Shown here: in pieces, positions 34,154 to 43,542 of the stretch | How positions within the stretch are numbered: the first letter of the stretch is position 1 | Layout: each line of letters begins with the position of its first letter | Assembly (NCBI GenBank): GCA_037189585.1 | Contig: JBBCJA010000010.1 | Coordinates: 124,001 to 188,000, forward strand | Length of the DNA stretch: 64,000 nucleotides | Reading direction: 5' to 3' | DNA from: JAEXNA01 sp037189585 | GTDB taxonomy: Bacteria > Vulcanimicrobiota > Xenobia > Xenobiales > JADMJV01 | The notes under the pieces: generated by a model | Seen by the model: only the letters and a program-made list of their open reading frames with translations | What the model was told of the DNA's origin: nothing | The model's database searches: none | Program-made: the position numbers and the translations under genes

Positions 34154-36324
34154 GATTTAGGCTTGGCGACGACCGGTTGGACGATCACCTGACAGTCTCC
34201 CTCCACTCGATTGACCGTGACGTCGGTTTCGTCGCCGTGGCGCTGAAAGGTCAAGTCGACCTTCGCCTGGCCGATCTTCACACCCCGTAGGACCAGGTTG
34301 GGAAGAGTCCAGGGCAGCCTGGGCTGGCGAATCACCAACTGTCGAGAGAAAGCGTCGGCTTCCAGTCCCACGGCTGTGGCCAGCATCGCTGGAATCGCCG
34401 CGGCGGCCCATGCCTGGGGATGGCAAGCTGTGGGATAAGAGATCGGGACCGAGTGAGTGCTTTTAGGGTAGCCGCAGTAGAGCTCGGGCAAGCGCTCCAA
34501 GGGGAAGTGAAAGGCAGCCTCGATGATGGCGTCGATCACCATTTCCGCCTCTCGGTCGAACCCATACTTTTTGAATCCCGCCGCGATCAAGGCGTTGTCG
34601 TGCGGCCAGATTCCGCCGTTATGATATCCAAAGGGGCAGTAGGTCCGTTCCCGGGAGCTCATGGTCCGAATCCCCCAGCCGCTAAAATTACTCTCATCAA
34701 GAAGATGACGAACCACATGTGGGGCCTGATCGGGGTCCACGATGCCGGTCCACATCGCCTGCCCCATGTTGGAAGTCACGATCTCGAGCGGATGGGATCC
34801 TCTTTCCAAAGCCATGGCTAAAAACTCCCCGTCTTTGACCCAGAAGGTCTCGCGGAATCGGCCCTTGAGCTCGCCCGCCTTGGCTTCCAACTGGTCGGCA
34901 CACCGCTGTTGCCCTGTCAGGCGGTAAAGCTCGGCACAACCCAGCCAGGCGGCGTGAACCAGGCCTTGAACCTCGACCAGGGCGAAGGGCGGCTCGGGTC
35001 GGGAACCGTCCTTGCGGGCCACGGCGCCGTCGACATCCTTCCAGCCCTGATGGTAACAGGAATGCTCCGAACAGGCGTGATAGGCCAACCAGCCGCCGTA
35101 GCGCTCCATGCGCGCGTCGATCCAGCCCAGCGCCGCCTCCACCGTCTCGCTCAGCTCTTCAAACAGCTCGGTACTACCGGTCCAGCGGGACAGCTCTCGA
35201 ATGGCGAGCAAAAAGAGTGGGGTGGCGTCGACCGTGCCGTAGTCAGGCGACTTGCGAAGGCGTCCGGACCTGGCCAATTCACCACAACGAAGCTCGTGGG
35301 GTATTCGGCCCGGCTCCTCCTCGTTGGACTCCTGATACTTTCGCCCCTGAAGCGACGCCAGCAGGCGCAGGGTGCTCTCGGCGATGGAGCGTTCATAAGG
35401 CAGAACCATCATCGAGGTCAATAAGGAGTCCCTTCCGAAAACCACTCCGAACCAGGGCAGTCCAGCGGCATAGTAGTCGTGACCTTCCCGCCGGTTGATA
35501 AGGAGTCTCAAGTCCGCCAGCGACCGCTCCAACAGACGAGTCACGTAGAGGCTTCTCGTGCTGACCCGGGCATAGCGTCCAGCTCTATCGGCCAGAGGCG
35601 AACGGGGAGCCAGTTCTATTTCATCTCCCCCCTCTTTGAGTTTGATGGCGACGTGAAAGTTGACCTGGCCACGAGGGGGGAGCACCAGGTCGAATTCCAC
35701 TCCTTCCTTGGTCTTGGCCGCCGGACGCGCTGTGAAAGAGACCCTCGTCTCTCGATAAACTCCATCCAAACCGTCATAGCCGAAGATGAGCTCCTCCTCT
35801 TGCCAGCGAGGTTCATGCCGGGTTCCGTCTTCTTCCGGATAGAGACCACGGACCTGGAAAATGTCCCGAAACTGAGCTACGAATCGCAAGGTGACCGGGA
35901 TACGAACCTCCATCGGAAGATAGTTGTGAAAGGTCAAGGTTTCTCTTAGCTGCAGAGACTCTCCATCAAGTTGGCGTTTCCAATCCAAGCCCAGGGCCAG
36001 CTTATCGAGTCGGAGGCCCTCCGGCGTGACCAGGGGGAAGTTCGCCATCTGAAACAAGGCCTCGCGACCGGTCTCCTGCACCACACCCAGGCACTCCATG
36101 GGGGCTCCGTTAAGACGGAGGGAGTAGCCGCTCAGAAACCTGGTGTCGTGTAGGTAAAGTCCCAAAGCGTGGCCCGGTTTCCTGGGGATCTCCCCGCTCT
36201 CGCTAGTCAGTAAGAAAATCTCTCCATCCTTGATGGTGACGGCTTGAGCGATCCCGCGAGTCAGAGCGTGAACGCGCTCATCACCCTCCTCCTCGGATTT
36301 CAAGGGGGCTTCGATGCTGGTCAT
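34150..36324 (-). CDS. Glycogen debranching enzyme-type amylo-alpha-1,6-glucosidase
   Basis: 724 residues from ATG 36324; an upstream extension in the same frame is antisense-like and rejected. The N-terminal domain has GHALGLYLHDTRFLSGYSLR, typical of bacterial GDE N-terminal domains. An (alpha/alpha)6 barrel follows, with FGRDSLLTSMM, later YGTVDATPLFL, and YHNGGIWPHDNALIAAG, which holds the acidic catalytic residues expected of the GH13/63-like GDE group. Likely cytosolic and active on alpha-glucans. It lies 5 bases after the GT4 gene, so the pair is co-transcribed. Confidence 0.88.
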   Translation of the reverse strand: MTSIEAPLKSEEEGDERVHALTRGIAQAVTIKDGEIFLLTSESGEIPRKPGHALGLYLHDTRFLSGYSLRLNGAPMECLGVVQETGREALFQMANFPLVTPEGLRLDKLALGLDWKRQLDGESLQLRETLTFHNYLPMEVRIPVTLRFVAQFRDIFQVRGLYPEEDGTRHEPRWQEEELIFGYDGLDGVYRETRVSFTARPAAKTKEGVEFDLVLPPRGQVNFHVAIKLKEGGDEIELAPRSPLADRAGRYARVSTRSLYVTRLLERSLADLRLLINRREGHDYYAAGLPWFGVVFGRDSLLTSMMVLPYERSIAESTLRLLASLQGRKYQESNEEEPGRIPHELRCGELARSGRLRKSPDYGTVDATPLFLLAIRELSRWTGSTELFEELSETVEAALGWIDARMERYGGWLAYHACSEHSCYHQGWKDVDGAVARKDGSRPEPPFALVEVQGLVHAAWLGCAELYRLTGQQRCADQLEAKAGELKGRFRETFWVKDGEFLAMALERGSHPLEIVTSNMGQAMWTGIVDPDQAPHVVRHLLDESNFSGWGIRTMSSRERTYCPFGYHNGGIWPHDNALIAAGFKKYGFDREAEMVIDAIIEAAFHFPLERLPELYCGYPKSTHSVPISYPTACHPQAWAAAAIPAMLATAVGLEADAFSRQLVIRQPRLPWTLPNLVLRGVKIGQAKVDLTFQRHGDETDVTVNRVEGDCQVIVQPVVAKPKS

Positions 36325-36329
36325 CGAGG

Positions 36330-37388
36330 CTAAGCCCTCACCAACAGCCGGTCGTGAGCACGGCGTTGTGCCAGCTTCTCGTAGACCTCCACGTAGCCAC
36401 GAGCCATAGCTCGGCTGGAGAATCGATCTACGAAGTCCTGGCGGCAGACCGTGGGGTCGATCTCGGAAACCCTCTCCAACGCCTTCACCATCGTCTCGAC
36501 GTCGTGGGCTAGAAAACCCGTGACTCCATCCCGAATCACCTCGGGAACGGCACCCAAAGGTGCCGCCACCACCGGGGTGCCGCAGGCCAACGACTCGATC
36601 ATGACCAGGCCGAACGGCTCCGGCCATTCGATCGGGAAGAGCACCGCGAAGGCCCGACCTAAGAGCTCTTGCTTGTCGCGGTCGTCGACCTCGCCCACGA
36701 ATTCCACGTGGGACTCTTTCAGCAAAGGCTTGATCACCCGGCAGCTATATTCAGGCTGAGTATGATCAAAACGTCCGGCGACTTTAAGTTTGCGGCCGGA
36801 GCGCCGGGCGATCTCCACGGCGTTGTGGAGGCCTTTCTCTTTAGAAAATCTGCCCAGGAACACCAAATAGTCCTCTTTGTCGAAGACCGGACGATACAGG
36901 CCCAGGTCTAATCCGTTGGGAACCGTTCCCAACCAGTTGACACGAGGAACCGGCGCGCGCTGCGAGCGCGATATGGAAACATAAGGAAGCTCTCCGTACT
37001 CCTCGACCACGCCCTTAACGTCCGAGGGGTCGAGCCGAATGTGCAGAGTGGTCATACCCCGCAACTCAGGGTGGCGGCGCATGAAGGGGAGATGGAGATA
37101 GTTGAAGTGGAAGTGCCATACGTCAAACTCTCCAGCCCGTCGAACGATTCGCTCCATCGCCTGGAGATGGCATCCTTCCGGCTCGCGTCTCTCCTCGGAA
37201 AAGATCACCGACTTTTCACACAACGGCTCGAGTTTGGCTCGAACCTTGGAGTCTCCGCTGGCGAAGACGGTCACATCGTGCCCTAAGGCTAGCAGTTCAT
37301 CGGTCAGTCCCGCCACGACTCTTTCAATCCCCCCATATCCCACCGGGGGAACGGGAACGTGGATCGGTACCACCTGCGCGATTTTCAT
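36330..37388 (-). CDS. GT4 family glycosyltransferase
   Basis: 352 residues from ATG 37388 with GGAGG upstream. GT-B fold: N-terminal GYGGIERVVAGLTDELLALGHD, donor-side FLGRFSKEKGL near 180, and the EX7E motif in EWPEPFGLVMIE near 255-266 followed by GTPVVA. Members transfer sugars from nucleotide donors. Pairing with a debranching enzyme suggests glycogen, trehalose or another storage or osmoprotective glycan; this is inference from context. Confidence 0.9.
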   Translation of the reverse strand: MKIAQVVPIHVPVPPVGYGGIERVVAGLTDELLALGHDVTVFASGDSKVRAKLEPLCEKSVIFSEERREPEGCHLQAMERIVRRAGEFDVWHFHFNYLHLPFMRRHPELRGMTTLHIRLDPSDVKGVVEEYGELPYVSISRSQRAPVPRVNWLGTVPNGLDLGLYRPVFDKEDYLVFLGRFSKEKGLHNAVEIARRSGRKLKVAGRFDHTQPEYSCRVIKPLLKESHVEFVGEVDDRDKQELLGRAFAVLFPIEWPEPFGLVMIESLACGTPVVAAPLGAVPEVIRDGVTGFLAHDVETMVKALERVSEIDPTVCRQDFVDRFSSRAMARGYVEVYEKLAQRRAHDRLLVRA

Positions 37389-37658
37389 TCTGACCTCCAA
37401 GGAATATCTTGAGACGCTTCACGTCCTTACCTTTTTAGGCGCCAGGTGGAATGGAAGCCACCTGCCTTAACCTCCAGGACTCCTATCCGCTTCGGACCCC
37501 ACGGAGGGAGATAGCCGTAGTGCCTCGCGGACCCATCGAAAGTACCATGAGTATGGGGAGCCACGGTGAGGCCGGGAATACCCGACTGAGTCTGGTCTGG
37601 TCTCGCCTCTGAAACGTTCATGTTGCTCTATTCATGACTCGACCTCGAAGGGGACTTC
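37389..37658. promoter_or_regulatory. Divergent intergenic region, GT4 / katE, with AGGGAGATA motif
   Basis: 270 bases. AGGGAGATAG is at 37505-37514. A hairpin CAGGTGG (37443-37449) / CCACCTG (37458-37464) lies nearer the GT4 gene, without a T-run on either side. The catalase promoter must be here. Confidence 0.4.
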
Positions 37659-39764
37659 ATGCCAAATAAAAAAACCCAACAGCTGGAAAACTACCTCAAT
37701 CAGCCCGCCCACGACCATCTCACTACCGCCGAGGGAACCAAGCTTCCGGACAATCATCATTCTCTCAAAGCCGGTTCGCGCGGACCGACACTTCTCGAAG
37801 ACGTCTTTTTCCGTCAGAAAATGACCCACTTCGACCACGAGCGCATCCCTGAGAGAATCGTCCATGCCCGGGGCTTCGGCGCCCACGGATACTTCCAAGC
37901 GACAAAATCCTTAGCCGAGATCACTTGCGCCGATTTCCTCTGCCAGACTGACAAAAAAACACCCGTCTTCATTCGCTTCTCGACCGTGGCCGGGAACATG
38001 GGCTCTTCGGAGCTCGCCCGAGACGTTCGGGGGTTCGCGGTCAAGTTCTACACCGACGAGGGCAACTTCGACCTGGTCGGCAACAACATCCCCGTGTTCT
38101 TTATCCAGGACGCGATGAAGTTTCCCGACCTCGTTCACGCGGTGAAGCAAGAGCCGCACAACAACATGCCCCAAGCCGCCAGCGCCCATGACACCTTTTA
38201 TGACTTCCTCTCGCTGATGCCCGAAGCCATACACATGCACATGTGGCAGATGTCGGACCGCACCATCCCTCGTAGCGTTCGTATGATGGAGGGGTTCGGA
38301 GTTCACACCTATCGGCTTTTGACCCGGGAGGGAAAAAGCCACTTCGTGAAATGGCATTGGAAACCCAAGTTGGGGCTAGCCTCGGTGCTATGGGACGAAG
38401 CACAGAAAATCTCCGGTCTCAATCCTGACTTTCTTAACGAAGACCTGTGGATCAATATTGAGAAAGGAAACTACCCGGAGTGGACGCTGGCTCTGCAAAT
38501 CTTCAGCGAGGAAGAGGCCGAGGCGTTCCCCTTCGACGTTCTCGATCCGACCAAGATCGTCCCGGAAGAGCTGGTGCCTCTGACCGAGGTCGGCAAGCTC
38601 GTCCTGGATCGTAACGTGGACAACTTCTTCGCCGAAACCGAACAGGTCGCGTTTCATCCGGGGAACATCGTTCCGGGCATCGATTTCAGCAACGATCCGC
38701 TCCTTCAAGGCCGACTCTTCTCTTATGCCGACACCCAGCTGATACGACTGGGCGGGCCCAACTTCGCCGAGATCCCCATCAACCGCCCGGTCACCACGGT
38801 CAACAACAATCAGCGCGACGGCTTCCATCGCCAACGCATCGATCGCGGACGGGTCGCCTACGAACCCAACAGCCTGGCTAAAGGGTGCCCTTTCGCCGCC
38901 GGGCGGGACCTCGGCGCCTTCCTTCACTACGCGGAGAAGATCGAAGCCCATAAAGTTCGGCAACGCAGCGACAGCTTTCGCCAGCATTTCACTCAGGCGA
39001 CCTTATTCTACAACTCCCAAACCGAGGTGGAGAAACAACACATCATCGAGGCCTGTAGCTTCGAGGTGAGCAAGTGCACGGAACCCCATATCCGAGAAAG
39101 GATGGTTCAACTGTATTACCACGTCGATCGCGGGTTGGCCGAAGCGGTCGCTCGCAACCTGGGTGTGGCCAAGGTCGACGGAGATCTCTCCTATCTCGAG
39201 GAATCTTCCGCCCCCTTCCCTAGCGACGTCGGGCAAAGCCATCAGGAATCCTCGGATGCCTTGAGCATCCTCAAGAACGCGCCTCAAGGAATTCAGACAG
39301 CCAAGGTCGCGGTACTGGTGGCCGAGGGTTTCCAAGAACGCGTGGTCGCTGAGCTTCTGGCCGCCCTCCAGGCCGAGGGGGCCGAAGGGGAGCTGGTGGG
39401 GCCGCATCTCGGACCGCTTCGGGGAGCCCAGGGCTCCACGGTGGAAATTACCAAGAGCTTCAGCAACTGCGGCTCTCCCTTGTACGACGGAGTGGTCCTG
39501 GTAGGGTCCGGAGAGTCCTACGAGAGTCTGGCCTCGCATCCTCAGGTCGCCCAGCACCTACTGGACGCCTTTCGCCACAAGAAGCCTCTTGGTGCCGCCG
39601 CCGGAGCCGAAGCAGCCCTGAGAAAGCTCTGTCCCAGCGGAGAAGCCGAACCGATAGGACTGGTGCTGGAGATCGAACATGAAAGCGGCGACTTCAGTCA
39701 GCGCTACGTGTCCGCCATGCGACAACACCGCTTCTGGGAACGCCCCGAACCCCAACTGCTGTGA
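37659..39764 (+). CDS. katE: Large-subunit monofunctional catalase
   Basis: 701 residues, the size of clade 2 catalases (HPII type). Active-site His69 in RIVHARG, Asn142 in LVGNNIPVFF, and the proximal Tyr in RLFSYADTQLIR. After about residue 540 a flavodoxin-like C-terminal domain follows (KVAVLVAEGFQERV), as in KatE. There is no signal peptide. It converts hydrogen peroxide to water and oxygen. Phosphoketolase follows 28 bases downstream, suggesting a joint oxidative-stress and carbon-flow unit. Confidence 0.95.
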   Translation: MPNKKTQQLENYLNQPAHDHLTTAEGTKLPDNHHSLKAGSRGPTLLEDVFFRQKMTHFDHERIPERIVHARGFGAHGYFQATKSLAEITCADFLCQTDKKTPVFIRFSTVAGNMGSSELARDVRGFAVKFYTDEGNFDLVGNNIPVFFIQDAMKFPDLVHAVKQEPHNNMPQAASAHDTFYDFLSLMPEAIHMHMWQMSDRTIPRSVRMMEGFGVHTYRLLTREGKSHFVKWHWKPKLGLASVLWDEAQKISGLNPDFLNEDLWINIEKGNYPEWTLALQIFSEEEAEAFPFDVLDPTKIVPEELVPLTEVGKLVLDRNVDNFFAETEQVAFHPGNIVPGIDFSNDPLLQGRLFSYADTQLIRLGGPNFAEIPINRPVTTVNNNQRDGFHRQRIDRGRVAYEPNSLAKGCPFAAGRDLGAFLHYAEKIEAHKVRQRSDSFRQHFTQATLFYNSQTEVEKQHIIEACSFEVSKCTEPHIRERMVQLYYHVDRGLAEAVARNLGVAKVDGDLSYLEESSAPFPSDVGQSHQESSDALSILKNAPQGIQTAKVAVLVAEGFQERVVAELLAALQAEGAEGELVGPHLGPLRGAQGSTVEITKSFSNCGSPLYDGVVLVGSGESYESLASHPQVAQHLLDAFRHKKPLGAAAGAEAALRKLCPSGEAEPIGLVLEIEHESGDFSQRYVSAMRQHRFWERPEPQLL

Positions 39765-39792
39765 ATCCCGCACCAGTCCCTAAGGAGGTCTC

Positions 39793-42219
39793 ATGAGCCA
39801 GACAAAAACCCGTCCCTCTCCCCCACTCCATTCCGAGGAGTTGCAACGAATGAACGCCTACTGGCGCGCCGCGAACTATCTTTCGGTAGGCCAGATCTAC
39901 CTGATGGACAACCCCTTGCTACAAGAGCCGTTGCGTCCGTCCCACCTCAAACCGCGGCTCCTGGGCCACTGGGGGACCACTCCCGGGCTCAACTTCATCT
40001 ACGTCCACCTCAACCGAATCATCAAAGCTCGCTCTCGGCCCACCCTTTTCATCACCGGGCCGGGTCACGGCGGGCCTGCGCTGGTCGCCAACACCTATCT
40101 TGAAGGTAGCTACAGCGAACACTATCCCGAAGTCTCCCAAGACCTGGCGGGGATGAGGAGGCTGTTCCAACAGTTCTCTTTTCCCGGAGGCATACCAAGT
40201 CACGTGGCTCCCGAGGTTCCGGGCTCCATTCACGAGGGAGGGGAGCTGGGCTACTCCTTGGCTCATGCGTATGGAGCGGCTTTCGACAACCCCGAGCTCC
40301 TGGTCGCCTGCGTGATCGGCGACGGAGAGGCCGAGAGCGGACCGCTAGCGGCTTCCTGGCACTCCAACAAGTTCCTCAACCCTCGCCGTGACGGCGCGGT
40401 CTTGCCGATCCTCCACCTCAACGGCTACAAGATCGCCAACCCCGCGCTGCTCGATCGTATCCCTCGAGAGGAGCTGGAGAGCCTGTTGGCTGGATACGGC
40501 CACCAACCGTATTTCGTGGAAGGCGACGAGCCCGAGGAGATGCACCAGGCGATGGCCGCGACCCTGGACCAGATCCTGGACCAGATCGAAGCCATTTGGA
40601 AGCGAGCCCGCTCGGGCGAGGCGCCAGATGAGCTCGAGCGCCCGCGTTGGCCCATGCTGGTCCTACGCAGCCCTAAAGGCTGGACCGGTCCCACCAAAGT
40701 TGATGGAAACAGCACGGAAGGCTCCTGGCGCTCTCATCAGGTTCCCTTGGAAGAGCTCTCACAAAAGCCGGAGCACCGCCAAATGCTGGAGAATTGGCTT
40801 CGAAGCTATCGCCCCGAAGAGCTTTTCGACCAGCAGGGGCGGTTGCTCGACCAGCTCTCTGAACTAGCTCCCGAGGGGAATCTCCGCATGGGCTCCACGC
40901 CCTGGGCCAACGGAGGCGCTATTCGGCGCGAACTTCGCCTGCCCGACACTCGAGACTACGCGATAGACCTCAAGAAACCCGGAGAAACCAAGGGGGAAGC
41001 CACCCGCGTCCTGGGCTCCTATCTGCGCGACGTGATGAAAGCCAACGCCGACTCCAAAAACTTTCGCGTTTTCTCCCCCGACGAGAACTCTTCCAACCGG
41101 CTCGAGGCGATCTACCAGGTCTCGGAACGTACCTGGATGGGAGACAAGCTCCCCACCGACGACGCGGGCGGCCACCTTTCGACGGAAGGGCGCGTGATGG
41201 AGATCCTGAGCGAACACACCTGCCAGGGGTGGCTCGAGGGTTACCTGCTGACCGGGCGGCACGGACTTTTCTCATGTTATGAGGCGTTCATCCACATTGT
41301 GGACTCGATGTTCAATCAGCATGCCAAATGGCTCAAAACTACTCGAGAGATCCCATGGCGGCAGCCTTTATCTTCCCTCAACTATCTCCTCACTTCCCAC
41401 GTATGGCGCCAGGACCACAACGGTTTTAGCCATCAAGACCCCGGCTTTATCGATCACGTGGTCAACAAAAAGTCCGAGATCATCCGGGTCTACCTACCGC
41501 CCGACGCCAATAGCCTACTCGTGGTGATGGAGCACGTCTTGCGCAGCCGCCACTATGTCAACGTCGTGGTGGCCGGAAAACAGCCCGCTCCTCAGTTTCT
41601 GAGCATGGAGGCCGCGGTCCAGCACTGCGCCTGCGGGGTGGGCTTGTGGGGCTGGGCCAGCAACGACCAGGGAAGAGAGCCCGACGTGGTGATGGCCTGC
41701 GCGGGCGACGTTCCCACTCTGGAGACTCTCGCGGCCGTGGACATCCTGCGCGGACTTTTTCCGGAACTCAAAGTCCGCGTCGTCAACGTGGTAAACCTCA
41801 TGCGGCTGCAGTCCCCGGGCCAGCATCCTCATGGGCTCAGTGATCGAGAATTCGACTCGCTCTTCACTCGGGACAAGCCGGTGATCTTCGCCTACCACGG
41901 GTACCCCTGCCTCATTCACCGACTGACCTACAGACGGAACAACCATGAAAATTTTCACGTCCACGGGTACCAAGAAGAGGGCACCACCACCACGCCGTTC
42001 GACATGGTGGTGCTCAACGAGCTGGACCGCTTCCATCTGGTCGAAGACGTGCTCAATCACGTTCCTCAGCTCCAAGCCGTCAGCGCTCACGTTCGGCAGT
42101 GGCTGCGGGACAAACTGGTGGAGCACAGGCAGTACATCCGCCAACATGGCGACGACTTGCCCGAAATCAAAAACTGGAAATGGGGCGGGAGCTCCTCAGA
42201 AGAGGTGGGAAGAGTGTAA
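39793..42219 (+). CDS. xfp: Phosphoketolase
   Basis: 808 residues, the normal length. It splits xylulose-5-phosphate and/or fructose-6-phosphate to acetyl phosphate using thiamine diphosphate. Motifs: GHWGTTPGLNFIYVHLNRII near 55, GPGHGGPALVANTYLEGSYS near 90, and the cofactor site IGDGEAESGP near 178. AAGGAGG precedes the ATG. The end overlaps the convergent GH1 gene by 24 bases. No acetate kinase is visible nearby. Confidence 0.94.
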   Translation: MSQTKTRPSPPLHSEELQRMNAYWRAANYLSVGQIYLMDNPLLQEPLRPSHLKPRLLGHWGTTPGLNFIYVHLNRIIKARSRPTLFITGPGHGGPALVANTYLEGSYSEHYPEVSQDLAGMRRLFQQFSFPGGIPSHVAPEVPGSIHEGGELGYSLAHAYGAAFDNPELLVACVIGDGEAESGPLAASWHSNKFLNPRRDGAVLPILHLNGYKIANPALLDRIPREELESLLAGYGHQPYFVEGDEPEEMHQAMAATLDQILDQIEAIWKRARSGEAPDELERPRWPMLVLRSPKGWTGPTKVDGNSTEGSWRSHQVPLEELSQKPEHRQMLENWLRSYRPEELFDQQGRLLDQLSELAPEGNLRMGSTPWANGGAIRRELRLPDTRDYAIDLKKPGETKGEATRVLGSYLRDVMKANADSKNFRVFSPDENSSNRLEAIYQVSERTWMGDKLPTDDAGGHLSTEGRVMEILSEHTCQGWLEGYLLTGRHGLFSCYEAFIHIVDSMFNQHAKWLKTTREIPWRQPLSSLNYLLTSHVWRQDHNGFSHQDPGFIDHVVNKKSEIIRVYLPPDANSLLVVMEHVLRSRHYVNVVVAGKQPAPQFLSMEAAVQHCACGVGLWGWASNDQGREPDVVMACAGDVPTLETLAAVDILRGLFPELKVRVVNVVNLMRLQSPGQHPHGLSDREFDSLFTRDKPVIFAYHGYPCLIHRLTYRRNNHENFHVHGYQEEGTTTTPFDMVVLNELDRFHLVEDVLNHVPQLQAVSAHVRQWLRDKLVEHRQYIRQHGDDLPEIKNWKWGGSSSEEVGRV

Positions 42220-43539
42220 GAGGCGATCTCGGGCTACCGCCGCGTACCAGCGGGCGGACGCTTTCAGCCGGCGCTCCTGCGTTTGGTAGTCGACCCAGAT
42301 CAGGCCGAACCGCTTGGAGTATCCGTACTGCCACTCGAAATTGTCCAACAAACTCCAGGCAAAGTAGCCCTCTACCGGAACACCTCGCGCGCGTAGCTCG
42401 AGCAGCTGCTCCAAGTGGGTTCGTAAGTACTCCTTGCGCCAAAGGTCATGAACCTGACCACGATCGTCGAGACGGTCAGCGTTGGCGCATCCGTTCTCCG
42501 TCATATAGAGCGGGCCTGGTTGGTAAAGGCGGTGGATACGGTCCAGGGCGTAGTCAAGAAACGGAGGATAGACCTGCCATCCCATCTGGGTGCGCGGTAG
42601 ATCGACTAGGGCTCCACACTCTTCGTAGAAAAAGGGGGTCCGTTCCGGAGCGTGGCGGACCCACCCCGGAAAATAGAGATTGAGTCCCAGAAAGTCGCAA
42701 GGAGTGCTGATCAACGCCATGTCGGACTCCTCTAGCGCGGGTAAGTCCTCCTTCCAAGCCTGGCTGACAAGCTCTGGATAGCGAGCCTGATAGAGCGGCT
42801 CGAACCACCATCCCACATGTTCGCTCCAAGCCGCCTCGGCCGCTCCCAGGTCAAGCTCGGAGCCGGTCAGGGGCATCGGAATCCAGGGATTGAGAACCGC
42901 CCCCACACGCAGTCCAGAGTCGTGCTCGCGAAGGGTTCTGACCGCCGTCCCGTGAGCCAACAGCAGGTGATGAATGACGGCCAGCACGCGCCGGCGAGGA
43001 AGTCTCAAGCCTGGAGCGTGCTCCCCCGTCTGGTGGCCAAGGACGGCGATGCACCAGGGCTCGTTGATGGTGAACCAGTTCCGCACTCTATCTCCCAGCA
43101 CACTGACACAGTCGGCGCAGTAGGAACAGAACGCGGAAACACTCTGGCGAGTCTCCCAGCCTCCGGAGTTTTGCAGCCACATAGGAAGATCCCAATGATG
43201 AAGGGTGGCCCACGGTTGGATGCCGGCGGCCAACAGTTCATCCACCAGGCGGTCGTAGAAGTCGAGTCCGGCGCGATTGAGCTTGCGGTCGGCGGCGGGA
43301 TGGACCCGGGACCAGGCGATGCTAAAACGATAAGCTCCCAGACCTAGATTTCTCATCAAAGCGACGTCCTCAGGATAGCGCCGATAGTGATCGCAGGCCT
43401 GAGCTCCCGAGTCTTGATCTTGGACCGGAAAATGGTCCCAGACAGAGGGGGACCGTCCGTCGGCCTCTAGGGAGCCCTCGATTTGAAAACTCGAGGTCGC
43501 CGCCCCCAGCAGAAAGTCTTGAGGTAACCTTCGCGCCAT
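42196..43539 (-). CDS. GH1 beta-glucosidase
   Basis: 447 residues. Acid/base Glu160 in WFTINEPW and nucleophile Glu348 in YMTENG. N-terminal FLLGAATSSFQIEG is the family opening, and WSLLDNFEW near the end is diagnostic. Cytosolic. It would hydrolyse beta-linked disaccharides or aryl glucosides. It starts 3 bases after the GT2 gene ends, so the two are expressed together and may act on related glycans. Confidence 0.93.
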   Translation of the reverse strand: MARRLPQDFLLGAATSSFQIEGSLEADGRSPSVWDHFPVQDQDSGAQACDHYRRYPEDVALMRNLGLGAYRFSIAWSRVHPAADRKLNRAGLDFYDRLVDELLAAGIQPWATLHHWDLPMWLQNSGGWETRQSVSAFCSYCADCVSVLGDRVRNWFTINEPWCIAVLGHQTGEHAPGLRLPRRRVLAVIHHLLLAHGTAVRTLREHDSGLRVGAVLNPWIPMPLTGSELDLGAAEAAWSEHVGWWFEPLYQARYPELVSQAWKEDLPALEESDMALISTPCDFLGLNLYFPGWVRHAPERTPFFYEECGALVDLPRTQMGWQVYPPFLDYALDRIHRLYQPGPLYMTENGCANADRLDDRGQVHDLWRKEYLRTHLEQLLELRARGVPVEGYFAWSLLDNFEWQYGYSKRFGLIWVDYQTQERRLKASARWYAAVARDRLLHSSHLF

Positions 43540-43542
43540 AAC

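Noticed and set aside
36325..36627. N-terminal 101-codon extension of the debranching enzyme
   Set aside because: It overlaps the GT4 3' coding region, has Arg/Gly-rich shadow composition, and ATG 36324 matches the family start.
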